The notes beneath the pieces are model-generated. The model was not told the DNA's origin and made no database searches. It saw nothing but the letters and a program-made list of their open reading frames with translations. DNA of 64,000 nt from Ruegeria halocynthiae (GTDB taxonomy: Bacteria; Pseudomonadota; Alphaproteobacteria; Rhodobacterales; Rhodobacteraceae): contig NZ_FNNP01000003.1 in the NCBI RefSeq assembly GCF_900106805.1, positions 243,373 through 307,372 on the forward strand, in the 5' to 3' direction. Positions within the stretch are counted from its first letter, which is position 1; each line of letters begins with the position of its first letter. Made by a program: the position numbers and the translations under genes. Below, piece after piece: positions 43,408 to 51,869 of this stretch.

Positions 43408-44088
43408 ATGCCTGATGAAAAGCGTTTAACACTGCCAGATCCAAGATCCCGGAACCCGCTTGTGTTTCCGGATGGCACTAATGATCCTGCGACAGTGTTT
43501 TTGTCGGAGGTCATAGATCATCCAAATATCGATGTCGGTGACTGGACATACTACAATGATCGCAGTCTGCCGGACGACTATGCTGAAACCCTAGCACCTT
43601 ACCTATATCCGGGAGCACCGGAGAGGTTGAGTATTGGTCGTTTCTGTCAAATTGCTCAGGGTGTGCAATTCATTACTGCGACTGCCAATCATCCGATGAC
43701 GGGTATCTCAACATTTCCATTCGCCGTCTTTGATCGCGAAATGATCGGAGGTTACCGGGATTCATTGCCAAGGGGTCGAGACACCAAAGTTGGTCACGAT
43801 TGTTGGATAGGCAGAGAAGCTGTGTTGATGCCCGGTACAGAACTTGGATGTGGTGTAATCGTTGCTGCAAGAGCTATGGTTCGCGGAAAAATTCCAGACT
43901 TTGCAGTCGTCGCTGGAAACCCGGCAAAGGTTGTTCGGATGCGGTTTGAAACCTTGGAAATTTCCAAACTCCTTGAGATCGCTTGGTGGTTTTGGACTCC
44001 GGAGAAGATCGTAAAAAACCTGCATTTGATCGAGCAGGGCGATGTCGCTGCTTTGGCAAGATGCAACGAAGATAGGGCTCTAGAGTAA
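43408..44088 (+). CDS. Hexapeptide-repeat acetyltransferase (CatB/Vat type)
   Basis: The 226-residue product has left-handed beta-helix repeats in about residues 70-185 (LSIGRFCQIAQGVQFITATA, TKVGHDCWIGREAVLMPGTE, GVIVAARAMVRGKIP, then VVAGNPAKVVRMRF). The catalytic-type His is in TANHPM. It matches the xenobiotic acetyltransferase group (Vat, CatB), which acetylates virginiamycin or chloramphenicol; environmental members often have other substrates. It is probably a trimer in the cytoplasm. It shares a bidirectional promoter with marR, which suggests induction by the substrate. Confidence 0.88.
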   Translation: MPDEKRLTLPDPRSRNPLVFPDGTNDPATVFLSEVIDHPNIDVGDWTYYNDRSLPDDYAETLAPYLYPGAPERLSIGRFCQIAQGVQFITATANHPMTGISTFPFAVFDREMIGGYRDSLPRGRDTKVGHDCWIGREAVLMPGTELGCGVIVAARAMVRGKIPDFAVVAGNPAKVVRMRFETLEISKLLEIAWWFWTPEKIVKNLHLIEQGDVAALARCNEDRALE

Positions 44089-44296
44089 AAGCCACTTCAG
44101 CTAAGTCCAGGCAATATAACCCCAGTTTAACAAAGCAGAATTGGTGCTGCATTTTTGCGGGTTTCGACCCGTAACAGATCAGTGTTGCCTGAAGCTGGGC
44201 CAATCCTAAGGGCGCTTGCGCCAACAACTCTCACAAACATTTTGACCACTAAAAGCGCACGCCGACACGTCGTGCCAAGACAAGAAAGAAGCAGAC

Positions 44297-44836
44297 ATGA
44301 GAAATACATCAGTAATGATCTCATCGGTCGCAGCTGTGATGATCGCGCCCGGTATCGCGACGGCAGATGACGATTGGGCCGGGGTATACGCGGGCATTCA
44401 TTTTGGCGCTGCCGACGGTGACCTTTCAAGTGGCTCAGCCAAGTTAAGTGACCATTCAGCCGTCTATGGGTTGCAACTCGGCTACAACTATAGCCTGGCA
44501 AACAACTGGATTGTCGGAAGTGAACTTAGTTATAGCACCGCTGAATTTTCTGCCTTTGGTCCATCAAAAGACATGGATACAACGCGCTTGAAACTCAAAG
44601 CAGGATACGCCGTGGGCGCAGCCATGTACTATGGTGTTCTGGGCTACTCCCACATCGATCTTGATGGCAAGAACGAAAGTGGTGCTACTTACGGGCTTGG
44701 GGTGGGCTACAAAGCGACAGGGAGTATTGTTCTTAACGCCGAACTTCTCCGCGACGGCTTTGATTTTGAGTCATCGGGTACGGACGTAGATGTAGACGTA
44801 ACCACGCTCCTTTTCGGTGTGTCATATCAATTCTAA
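44297..44836 (+). CDS. Outer-membrane beta-barrel protein (OmpA-like / OMP_b-brl)
   Basis: The 179-residue product starts with a Sec signal peptide (about 1-23, cleavage after GIATA) and then has an alternating pattern of eight antiparallel amphipathic strands (WAGVYAGIHFG, YGLQLGYNY, TRLKLKAGYAV, TYGLGVGYKA). It ends in Phe (VSYQF), the usual BAM recognition end. An 8-strand barrel in the outer membrane is expected. The function is unknown. Good ribosome-binding site AAGAAAG before the ATG. Confidence 0.85.
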   Translation: MRNTSVMISSVAAVMIAPGIATADDDWAGVYAGIHFGAADGDLSSGSAKLSDHSAVYGLQLGYNYSLANNWIVGSELSYSTAEFSAFGPSKDMDTTRLKLKAGYAVGAAMYYGVLGYSHIDLDGKNESGATYGLGVGYKATGSIVLNAELLRDGFDFESSGTDVDVDVTTLLFGVSYQF

Positions 44837-44977
44837 TCTTGAACCTTTTAGGGCCTTTGAGGCCAAAACCAATTCGGATGTTGGTGCCTGCAATGGAGAT
44901 CATTCTTTTGCAGGCATCCCCTCTGGCCGGCCACCAGCAATGCAAGTGCGATACTCGCGGCCTGAAGGAATTTCGCT

Positions 44978-45133
44978 GTGGAACCAAGTTCGATTATTCT
45001 ATTTTCCGGACTTATTGTCAGTGCTTGCGTATTGGGTGGCGCAATTTACTCCGGCCTTGCGCGCATCGCCGATGCTCTCAATAGCAAGGATTCGAAACGG
45101 ATCAAAAATGTCGAAGACGGGCATGCTCGATAG
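44978..45133 (+). CDS. Small single-pass membrane protein
   Basis: The 51-codon frame begins with GTG at 44978, preceded by AAGGAA seven bases upstream, and encodes VEPSSIILFSGLIVSACVLG and AIYSGLARIADALNSKDSKR with a charged C-terminal tail. One transmembrane helix spans about residues 6-27. The composition is far from random. Small proteins of this type are common in Rhodobacteraceae but I do not recognise a named family. Confidence is limited by the length. Confidence 0.5.
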   Translation: MEPSSIILFSGLIVSACVLGGAIYSGLARIADALNSKDSKRIKNVEDGHAR

Positions 45134-45224
45134 CTGGGTTGGTTGAATTCAAACATTATCCTTCCCGTAAGAGCGGTGATCGCCGAACAGAACGATGTAG
45201 CCATGTCGCAAACTACCAGACACG

Positions 45225-46553
45225 CTAGTTCGATCCTAAAAGGTGCACTGCCGTCTCAACCAAAGCGTCTGTGCCTGCGATTATGCCATCGGCATCAAAT
45301 TCAACGAATATATCGGGTGGGATGCCGATACCCTCAAACGCCTCACCTTGAGCGGATATATATTCCTGGTAGGACAGTCCAAGCAACCAACCGTTCGGCA
45401 GCGTAAACTCCAGCATATCGGACAATCCGCCAGACGATCTTGTCCCCATGATCGTGGTTTCCGGCCGCTCACGCATGATCAGAGTGAATATCTCGGCTGC
45501 ACTTCCGGTCATTTCGCTAGTCAAAACAACAATTGGTTGCGCGAGCTTGGGGCCTTGAGCCGGGTGAACTGTGATCTGAAATGGTTCGGAAAACCCTTCC
45601 TGTTGCCACGAACTCTTGCTGAATGCGGTTACCGGGGTTTGCAGGAAATACTCTGCAATCGCCACCGCTACGCCGTCTGAACCACCAGGATTATAGCGCA
45701 CATCAACAATAATCCCTTTAGCATTTTGAAGGTTCGTAGCGACTTGTTGAAATGCTCTGGATGCGGCTTCGTGTGACGATTGCCCAAGAGACTTCTGTAC
45801 TTCCATTTCCTTGATCGCGACGTATCCAATGCCATCGGAGCGCATACCGTAGCGGATTGAGAAACCCCCCAGGCCTTGAACTGGAAGCTCTGCCTGGCTC
45901 AAAGCGGTCTGCCAGAGGAGCTTGCGGGTCAGCGATGGATTGGCTCTCAGCCAGCTCGGATCTTCCTCTGGCGAAAAATACCCCTGATCCCCCATCGATA
46001 ACTGAACGTGCCCATCATCGAGGCCAAGCGTCGCCTGCTTGAGCAGAAATGAAAGCTCAACTTCACTGAGGTCATCAGATGAGGGTGCCAGTTCCCTGCG
46101 TGTGTCCCAGTCAACATTGTGAAGATCAAAAAATGGATAATGCTCATCCATCGCAGACCAAAAGACGTCAAATGTATGGATCGCGCCACGTTCGGTATGA
46201 TCAGGTTCGGCACATTCAGAGGGAAACTCGGAACGAGTGTGTCGAATTGGCTCTACGACGCCATCAATGCTAAGTTCCAACATGCCATCTCGGCGCTCTA
46301 TTGAGGCGCCTGCCATAAGTTTCACCAGACCCAGGTGCGCCGGAAAGGCATACTCTCGAAAGCAACTGACTGCTGTTGTTCTATACACTTCGGCGCGCAG
46401 CCTCGTAATGCGCATGACTTGGCCGTAGTCAGGAGCAACCCAGGTTCCCAACATTTCCTTGGAAGGCATATTGGTAAACCAGGACACTGCAACAAAAATA
46501 GTCCCTGCAACCAACAGTGAAGCAAGTATGCGAGACGTGAGCTTTTTCATCAA
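45225..46553 (-). CDS. S41 family peptidase, membrane-anchored, tricorn-like type
   Basis: The 442-residue product has an N-terminal signal anchor (about 7-27). The first third has no clear family. The protease domain (about 225-430) contains GIIVDVRYNPGGSDGVAVAI, the nucleophile Ser in VVLTSEMTGSAAEIF, and TIMGTRSSGGLSDMLEFTLP, then FEGIGIPPDI. The Lys of CtpA-type dyads is not present (GTRSSGG instead), so a Ser-His-Ser-Glu arrangement as in tricorn/IRBP-type S41 enzymes is likely. It should act in the periplasm. No PDZ domain is evident. Confidence 0.85.
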   Translation of the reverse strand: MMKKLTSRILASLLVAGTIFVAVSWFTNMPSKEMLGTWVAPDYGQVMRITRLRAEVYRTTAVSCFREYAFPAHLGLVKLMAGASIERRDGMLELSIDGVVEPIRHTRSEFPSECAEPDHTERGAIHTFDVFWSAMDEHYPFFDLHNVDWDTRRELAPSSDDLSEVELSFLLKQATLGLDDGHVQLSMGDQGYFSPEEDPSWLRANPSLTRKLLWQTALSQAELPVQGLGGFSIRYGMRSDGIGYVAIKEMEVQKSLGQSSHEAASRAFQQVATNLQNAKGIIVDVRYNPGGSDGVAVAIAEYFLQTPVTAFSKSSWQQEGFSEPFQITVHPAQGPKLAQPIVVLTSEMTGSAAEIFTLIMRERPETTIMGTRSSGGLSDMLEFTLPNGWLLGLSYQEYISAQGEAFEGIGIPPDIFVEFDADGIIAGTDALVETAVHLLGSN

Positions 46554-46630
46554 TTGACAGGCTTAATGGTTATCATGCCGACTCGGTGAATTTGGTGGGG
46601 TCGAAATTCAAATGCAGCGCCAGAAACGCG

Positions 46631-46861
46631 CTATCGATTGCGTGGATGCTGCTTGGCGGTTCGCTCGTTCCCCCTCCGATAGTTTCCTGTCAAGCGAGCC
46701 ATTTCCTGTTGCTGACCCTCGAAGTTCAGGTTGCTCATGTCCTCAAGAAACCACTCAGCCTTTTCTTTCCGGAGCGTCGCCGCCCGCTTACCATTATGTG
46801 TTATGGATACGTCGCCGTTCTTGGATTGTTTGAACGAAAATCCGAGGTCTGCTGAATTCAT
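46631..46861 (-). CDS. Hypothetical protein
   Basis: The product has 76 residues from the ATG at 46861; a longer frame reaches 46900. It is compact and polar (LGFSFKQSKNGDVSITHNGK, KEKAEWFLEDMSNLNFEGQQ), with an alternating pattern and then a helix, as in small DNA- or protein-binding domains. I do not recognise it. It follows the DUF1992 gene in the same direction with a 99-bp gap and could share the MarR-controlled transcript. Confidence 0.4.
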   Translation of the reverse strand: MNSADLGFSFKQSKNGDVSITHNGKRAATLRKEKAEWFLEDMSNLNFEGQQQEMARLTGNYRRGNERTAKQHPRNR

Positions 46862-46960
46862 CTGGGTATTACCTGGTCTGCGTTCTATCTCTGGGGTCAT
46901 ATGGGCTTAATATGACAGCTAATGTTATTTTGGGTCCAGTACGATCTAGGTTCCCGCCGG

Positions 46961-47281
46961 TTACGTCGTTTTGTAGAATTTTTGACGGGCTTCTTGTTCG
47001 ATGGACAGGCGCATCTGCAAGTCTGCCAATTTGCACATTTCTTTTTTCCTTGCAGTAAGATCCGTGGTTTCTTGATATACTTTCCGTTGCTCCTCCACTG
47101 CTTTCTTCAAAACGATTTCGCTTGGCAATACACCCGCTTCCGCCATGATCCCGAAACCAGCTGAAACGATGTTACCGGCGTCGCGCCGTGGCAAAGGCTT
47201 CCCCTCACCTTTCAGGTTTTCCAACTGCCCTCCGGCTTGTGCTTTGTGGATCTGGTTCTCGATCAGTGTTCGCCACTTCAT
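46961..47281 (-). CDS. DUF1992 (DnaJ C28-like domain) protein
   Basis: The 106-residue product has the DUF1992 pattern LIENQIHKAQAGGQLENLKG EGKPLPRRD at its N-terminus, conserved from bacteria to the C-terminal region of human DNAJC28, and a long charged helix after it. The function is unknown. Its promoter region contains a perfect copy of the MarR operator found at 43.33 kb, an unusual regulator for this family. Confidence 0.85.
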   Translation of the reverse strand: MKWRTLIENQIHKAQAGGQLENLKGEGKPLPRRDAGNIVSAGFGIMAEAGVLPSEIVLKKAVEEQRKVYQETTDLTARKKEMCKLADLQMRLSIEQEARQKFYKTT

Positions 47282-47336
47282 GGAGCTTCCTCCGAAGAAT
47301 GTCTTACACTAGGCATATATGGATGGAATTGCTTTA

Positions 47337-47352
47337 TGTCAACTGAGTTGAC
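47337..47352. promoter_or_regulatory. Second MarR operator upstream of the DUF1992 gene
   Basis: TGTCAACTGAGTTGAC, identical over 16 bases to the marR operator, lies 55 bp before the DUF1992 start codon. Confidence 0.7.
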
Positions 47353-47406
47353 GAATTGTATATCAAACTTCCCCGCTTCAAGAATGGATATTGCCGTAAC
47401 CGCTAG

Positions 47407-47434
47407 GTGAGCGCGCCCAAACCGGCGCGCTCAC
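47407..47434. terminator. Perfect GC-rich hairpin downstream of the OYE gene
   Basis: GTGAGCGCGCC pairs exactly with GGCGCGCTCAC (11 bp, six-base loop) 44 bp after the minus-strand OYE stop. The T-rich run is weak (TTTGCTT on the plus side), so it may be a factor-assisted terminator or mRNA 3'-end stabiliser. Confidence 0.55.
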
Positions 47435-47477
47435 TTTGCTTGGTATTGCCTATCACGACGGAGTTAAGAGCGATATA

Positions 47478-48584
47478 TTACTCTGCGGCAACCGCTTCCT
47501 CTGCCAGTGCCGGATAATCGGTGTACCCTTTTTCATTGCCGCCGTAGAGAGTGGTTGGATCGAGCTCATTCAGTGCGGCGTCTTTCTCCAGCCGGTTGAC
47601 AAGATCAGGGTTGGAAATGAATGGCCGACCAAAGGCCACCAGATCGACGGCGCCGGTATCAACCGCTTCAATCGCCTTGTCTCGGTCATAAGCGTTGTTG
47701 CCCATTTTTGCACCGTCAAACAGGTCGTAGAGCGCCTTCAGATCACCACCTTCCGGAATATCGCGCGGGCCGCCGGTCTGCCCTTCTACGAGATGGAGAT
47801 AGGCCAACCCATAGCCATTCAGCAATTTGATCGCATGTGCGAACGTCGCCTGCGGGTCGCTGTCGGAAATATTGTTGGCGTCCGAGAACGGGCTGAGGCG
47901 AACACCAACGCGGTCAGCGCCCCACACGTCGACAACCGCACCCATGACCTCTTTCAGAAACCGCGCTCTATTCTCGACAGGACCGCCGTATTCGTCTTCA
48001 CGCTGGTTGGACTCGTCCCGCAGGAACTGATCGATAAGATATCCGTTGGCTGCGTGGACCTCTACACCGTCGAAACCGGCCTCTTTGGCGTTTTCCGCGG
48101 CCTGCCGGTAGTCGGCGACAATGCCAGCAATTTCTTCGATGGCCAGAGCCCGCGGCTCAGATGTTTCAACAAACTGCTCACCATCAAAGGTCTTGGCCTT
48201 AGCTCCAATTGCGGATGGTGCAACAGGGGCGCCACCATCCTGCTGCAAGCTGTAATGCGAAATCCGGCCAACATGCCAAAGCTGGATCACAATCTTGCCG
48301 CCCTCAGCATGAACGGCCTCGGTCACTTTTTTCCAGCCGTCGATCTGTGCTTGTGAATAAATGCCCGGGGTCCAGGCATAGCCTTTGCCTTGGGGCGAGA
48401 TTTGCGAAGCTTCCGTGATGATCAGACCAGCACCCGCCCGCTGCGCGTAGTATTTGGCCTGCAATTCATGGACGCTGTCATCCTCGGCTCTTGCCCGGTT
48501 GCGGGTCAGTGGCGCCATGACAATGCGGTTTTTCAGCTCGATTGCACCAGCTTTGATGCCGGAGAACAGTTTTTCATCAGCCAT
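47478..48584 (-). CDS. Old-yellow-enzyme family alkene/nitroester reductase (NemA-like)
   Basis: The 368-residue product is a complete FMN TIM barrel: NRIVMAPLTRNRARAEDDSV at the start, IQLWHVGRISHY, the substrate-binding His/Asn pair in VEVHAANGYLIDQFLRDESN with QREDEYGG, RVGVRLSPFSD, and VAFGRPFISNPDLV at the FMN phosphate. It reduces activated C=C bonds or nitrate esters with NADPH. The TetR gene 122 bp upstream and a large palindrome before the start codon parallel the E. coli nemR-nemA system, which responds to electrophiles. Confidence 0.93.
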   Translation of the reverse strand: MADEKLFSGIKAGAIELKNRIVMAPLTRNRARAEDDSVHELQAKYYAQRAGAGLIITEASQISPQGKGYAWTPGIYSQAQIDGWKKVTEAVHAEGGKIVIQLWHVGRISHYSLQQDGGAPVAPSAIGAKAKTFDGEQFVETSEPRALAIEEIAGIVADYRQAAENAKEAGFDGVEVHAANGYLIDQFLRDESNQREDEYGGPVENRARFLKEVMGAVVDVWGADRVGVRLSPFSDANNISDSDPQATFAHAIKLLNGYGLAYLHLVEGQTGGPRDIPEGGDLKALYDLFDGAKMGNNAYDRDKAIEAVDTGAVDLVAFGRPFISNPDLVNRLEKDAALNELDPTTLYGGNEKGYTDYPALAEEAVAAE

Positions 48585-48617
48585 TTCTGCTTCCTTTTTT
48601 GGTAAACTTCGTTCAGA

Positions 48618-48645
48618 TATTATTGGACCAATTAGTCCAATAATA
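48618..48645. promoter_or_regulatory. Operator palindrome before the OYE gene
   Basis: TATTATTGGAC (48618-48628) and GTCCAATAATA (48635-48645) are exact inverted arms around CAATTA, 33 bp upstream of the OYE start. The size and position fit TetR-type repression. Confidence 0.75.
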
Positions 48646-48706
48646 GGGTCACTGTCTCTTGTTTGAGTTTGTGTTAGGTTTCATTTCTTTATGGTGGCGG
48701 GAGGCC

Positions 48707-49303
48707 TTATGGCGAAATCACCAAACAAGCTTGTTTCAGGGTTTGCGATATCTGCTCATCGGGAACGCCTGCCTTGCGTAGAGCCAGCGTGCCGATTGCA
48801 AGAGAGGCATAGGCGCGTGCCTTGTCGAGGGCCTGACCCGGATCTGAAGGCTCAAGCGCTCCCGCAATAATCTCGTCAATACTCTCCAAATGCTGTCGCC
48901 CGAGAGCCGCCACTTCATCATCATGCGGGGCAAGTTCCGTAAGGCAATTGATCAGCATGCAACCGTCACGACCGCCTTGCGGGTTCGCCAAAGCTTCCAT
49001 TATCGCACCAACGGGGTCATTTCCGCCCGCATCTGCAACGTCACGCAGATTTTTCAAACCTCGCCTTGAATAGTGCCTGAGGGCTTTGTGAAATAAAGTC
49101 TGCTTGTTGACGAACGTTCCATAGAAGCTGGACCGGCTCAATCCCATGGCCTTGGTCAGATCATCCACAGATGCCGTCTCGTAGCCCTTGTGCCAAAAAA
49201 CGCACAAGGCTTTTTCCAAAGCCTCAGCTTCGTCAAAGGCGCGAGGTCTACCCGGGCCTGCGGGTGATTTGATGTCGCCAACTGCGAGAGTTTCTTTGCT
49301 CAT
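48707..49303 (-). CDS. TetR/AcrR family regulator (NemR-like)
   Basis: The product has 198 residues from the ATG at 49303 (MSKETLAVG); the frame is open further to 49597 but the extension is not family-like. The helix-turn-helix is TASVDDLTKAMGLSRSSFYG with TFVNKQTLF. The C-terminal domain has Cys residues in DGCMLINCLTELAPHDDEVA, where TetR_C_16-like members carry reactive cysteines. It directly precedes the OYE gene in the same direction and is inferred to sense electrophiles by cysteine modification. Confidence 0.9.
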   Translation of the reverse strand: MSKETLAVGDIKSPAGPGRPRAFDEAEALEKALCVFWHKGYETASVDDLTKAMGLSRSSFYGTFVNKQTLFHKALRHYSRRGLKNLRDVADAGGNDPVGAIMEALANPQGGRDGCMLINCLTELAPHDDEVAALGRQHLESIDEIIAGALEPSDPGQALDKARAYASLAIGTLALRKAGVPDEQISQTLKQACLVISP

Positions 49304-49313
49304 GAGTAAGATG

Positions 49314-49373
49314 TGGAATGGTCGGTCCAGAAATTCAAGATGGCGGTAGAGAATTTTTGGAATGGTCAGTCCG
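49314..49373. promoter_or_regulatory. Direct repeats resembling the OYE operator, before tetR
   Basis: TGGAATGGTCGGTCCA (49314-49329) and TGGAATGGTCAGTCCG (49358-49373) are nearly identical and 44 bp apart. They keep the GGA...TCC arms of the operator at 48618-48645, so they are candidate autoregulatory sites. Confidence 0.5.
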
Positions 49374-49873
49374 TATTGTGACCGGAGAAAGGAATTTAGG
49401 TCGGTAGAAATGCAAAACCTCGCCATCGCGATTGGTGTCACGCCAACCTTAGGATCGGGACTTTTTTGTCTTTTTGCGGGAGTGTCAGAAGAAGAGGATC
49501 GTGATCGTAGAAAAGAGAGTCCACCTTCGGTACTAGTTTCCAACACTGGACAAAGTGACTGGTGGCTTTGTCCAATGCGTTGATGTTGATCACTCACAAA
49601 CCAGAGATTGGTTCGGTAGATCCATGGCCAATGCCCTCAGCTTGTGAGGATTACCACTCCAATGAGTAACAAAGCCACGAATTCAGAACAGGTTTTACGA
49701 GCATCAGTACGGCGGGTCATTGTAAGCAAACCAACAATAATTTCAGCGCGCCAGGTTAAAAAGCGAGGTTAGCTGAAGTTAAGTTTGCCCAATGTGAACT
49801 TCTTAACTTTGGATAGAACGATTTTTTGGCAGTATCGTTTCATGAGTTGTTAGTGAGTTCAGTGAGTAAGTAG
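49374..49873. other. Intergenic, nothing recognised
   Basis: About 500 bp between the TetR promoter and the MbcA-like gene. Plus-strand frames are short and I recognise no family in them. Confidence 0.45.
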
Positions 49874-50293
49874 ATGTATTTGCATAAATTCGAGGGACAT
49901 TGTTGCGCGGTCAATGACATCCGGATGGATGATTTTGCACGTGAGTATCCGTTGCTGGACGATGCCGGCGTGCACGCACAATGGCAGAAGGGCTCCTGGC
50001 AGATCACGCGGATAGCCGACATCTGGACACGAACCGGGAAGGTACTTTCGTTGCCTTACAATGGGGCCAACGCCTATCCGTCTTTCCAATTTGCTGAGGA
50101 TGGAACCCCGCTTCCTTTGATGGAAAAAGTGTTGAAAGCCCTGCCACGTGAAATGACCCCGTGGCAATCCGCGTTCTGGTTAGCCTCACCCAAATTGGAA
50201 CTCGGAGGGGAAAGCCCGGCAAATCGCATTCAGACCGGCGATGACTGCATGGTCGATATCGCAGGCGAAGCTGGTGGTCTGATGGCGGCTTAG
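49874..50293 (+). CDS. Orphan MbcA/ParS/Xre antitoxin-like protein
   Basis: The 139-residue product has a C-terminal half like the toxin-binding domain of Xre/MbcA/ParS antitoxins: VLSLPYNGANAYPSFQFAED, then PLMEKVLKALPREMTPWQSA and FWLASPKLELGGESPA. The Leu-Pro-x-x-Gly-x-x-x-Tyr-Pro segment and the xxxPWQxAxW motif are typical. The N-terminal part is shorter than a full HTH. The cognate RES-type toxin gene, normally immediately downstream, is not present. It may be a solitary remnant of a toxin-antitoxin pair or a transcription factor. Confidence 0.6.
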   Translation: MYLHKFEGHCCAVNDIRMDDFAREYPLLDDAGVHAQWQKGSWQITRIADIWTRTGKVLSLPYNGANAYPSFQFAEDGTPLPLMEKVLKALPREMTPWQSAFWLASPKLELGGESPANRIQTGDDCMVDIAGEAGGLMAA

Positions 50294-50622
50294 TGTTAGC
50301 TTTTGGTCACTCATACGTCGTACAGCATCTGGCAAATTCGTGTCTCTCCTGCTTTTTCTGCCCCCGGCGAGCATGGCGAGATCAGGGCACTCAATTGTCC
50401 ATTTTCTTCTGAGAGTTCAGAGACAATACCAAGCAGCCCATCCATAAAAAAGAATAGCTAAGAGCATACTGAAATACGGGTCTTAACTAGGTCTTCGCAT
50501 ATCGATACCCGTTGGAGAACATTCCTCCGACAAGTACAGCCGCTCCGCTAATCTGCTATCTGCCGCAACGCGTAGCCGAAACTCAACAAACTCGGTTTCT
50601 GCATACCTCTGTCAAACAGACT
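50294..50622. other. Intergenic, nothing certain
   Basis: On the minus strand, 50311-50445 contains a 44-codon frame with protein-like composition (MDGLLGIVSELSEENGQLSA), but there is no ribosome-binding site or recognisable family. No RES toxin is found here. Confidence 0.4.
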
Positions 50623-51393
50623 TCACCGCTCAAACACAGCCATCATCTGCCTGCGCAATCGCGTCAGATCCTCATCCACACTAGCGGCAGGATCGCACGC
50701 GAATGTTGGCAATGCCTCCACACGGATCGTCCCGCTGCGCGGTATATGTTTGCCGCGTGGAAGTAGACTATCGCTGTCGTGGATGACAATAGGGGTGATC
50801 GTGCGACCGGTTTCTCGGGCGACTAAGACAGCACCCGCTTTAAAGTCCCCTAGCGATTCTGTTTTGGCTCGGGTGCCTTCTGGGAATAGCACAATGGAAC
50901 AGCGGGCAGGCATTTCCCGGACGGCCTTTATCAGCGTATCCATGGCCGTTGAGCCAGAGGCCCGGTCGATAGGGACAAGACCCGCTCCATCAAAACCAGT
51001 GCGCAGGAGTTTGCTGTTCCAGAACTCTGATTTCGCCGCGAAAGTGAACCATTTGGTGTCGGGCACCACGTGCATGAGACAGAAACCATCCAGATGGCTA
51101 CGGTGGTTGACTACGATGATGCTGTTATTGTCGGAGGCGAGGGCATTCTTTTCCTCAGGACGCATCTCGACGCGGATGCTGAGGAGCCACAGCAGGCGTG
51201 AACATGACCGTTTCACCAGGCGCCAATACCAACCCCGAAACCCTCTGCATCGAACGCAAAGAAGAGGAACAAAGGCCACGAAGAGGAAATAAAACAGGCC
51301 GATAAGAACCAGCATAGCGCGCTTGATAAGGCGTATTGGCAATGGGTCAATGGCGCGAGTAGCGCGGTCTTGGCGGTCAGGTGAAAGGGGCAT
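50623..51393 (-). CDS. 1-acyl-sn-glycerol-3-phosphate acyltransferase (PlsC)
   Basis: The product has 256 residues from the ATG at 51393 (MPLSPDRQDR); nine codons upstream are open. One hydrophobic segment (about 20-42) anchors it to the inner membrane. The four acyltransferase blocks are visible: VNHRSHLDGF (HxxxxD), FDGAGLVPIDRAS, LFPEGTRAKTESL and a final TPIVIHDS block. It acylates lysophosphatidate. It is a second PlsC-type gene as is common, and its substrate preference could differ. No operon partner. Confidence 0.88.
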   Translation of the reverse strand: MPLSPDRQDRATRAIDPLPIRLIKRAMLVLIGLFYFLFVAFVPLLCVRCRGFRGWYWRLVKRSCSRLLWLLSIRVEMRPEEKNALASDNNSIIVVNHRSHLDGFCLMHVVPDTKWFTFAAKSEFWNSKLLRTGFDGAGLVPIDRASGSTAMDTLIKAVREMPARCSIVLFPEGTRAKTESLGDFKAGAVLVARETGRTITPIVIHDSDSLLPRGKHIPRSGTIRVEALPTFACDPAASVDEDLTRLRRQMMAVFER

Positions 51394-51869
51394 GACGTCC
51401 TCTGAATAGGCCTGTGGCATGTTTGTAAGCCATGAACAAAGGCCACCTGAGCCCCCCGCAGCGCTCTTTGATATGCGTCGTTAACTCAGGAAGACAGCCA
51501 CCGCACACCTCTCTATCTGTTGAAGTCAGTGCCAGATCAATGAGAAAAGACGACGTCGAGGAATGTATCTTGGTGTTTTAGTGTGACTTGAGTACCAACT
51601 GGCCGGCCTTGGCCTGGAAAAAGTTCAATGCACTGCCAGTTGTACATCCCAATTGCCGGGTCCCAAAGTCGCTTCTTTGTCTTTGAGAACTGAGCTTTCA
51701 ATGGTGCGAATGTCCTTCAATTTCGCGCTTCCATTCGCATTGCGGATGTCTGAAGAGGCAACGTAATCGCGAGATCGTGGAGAAATGTCTTCGAGATATT
51801 GAGACCCCGGCTCGACACTCCGGCCTTTCGCCATGCTAGTAGGCTCACAAGACCGAGTTGAACGGAATG
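51394..51869. other. Intergenic, nothing recognised
   Basis: About 475 bp between plsC and the M24 gene. A minus-strand frame at 51625-51921 is open but overlaps the M24 gene and shows no family similarity. Confidence 0.45.
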
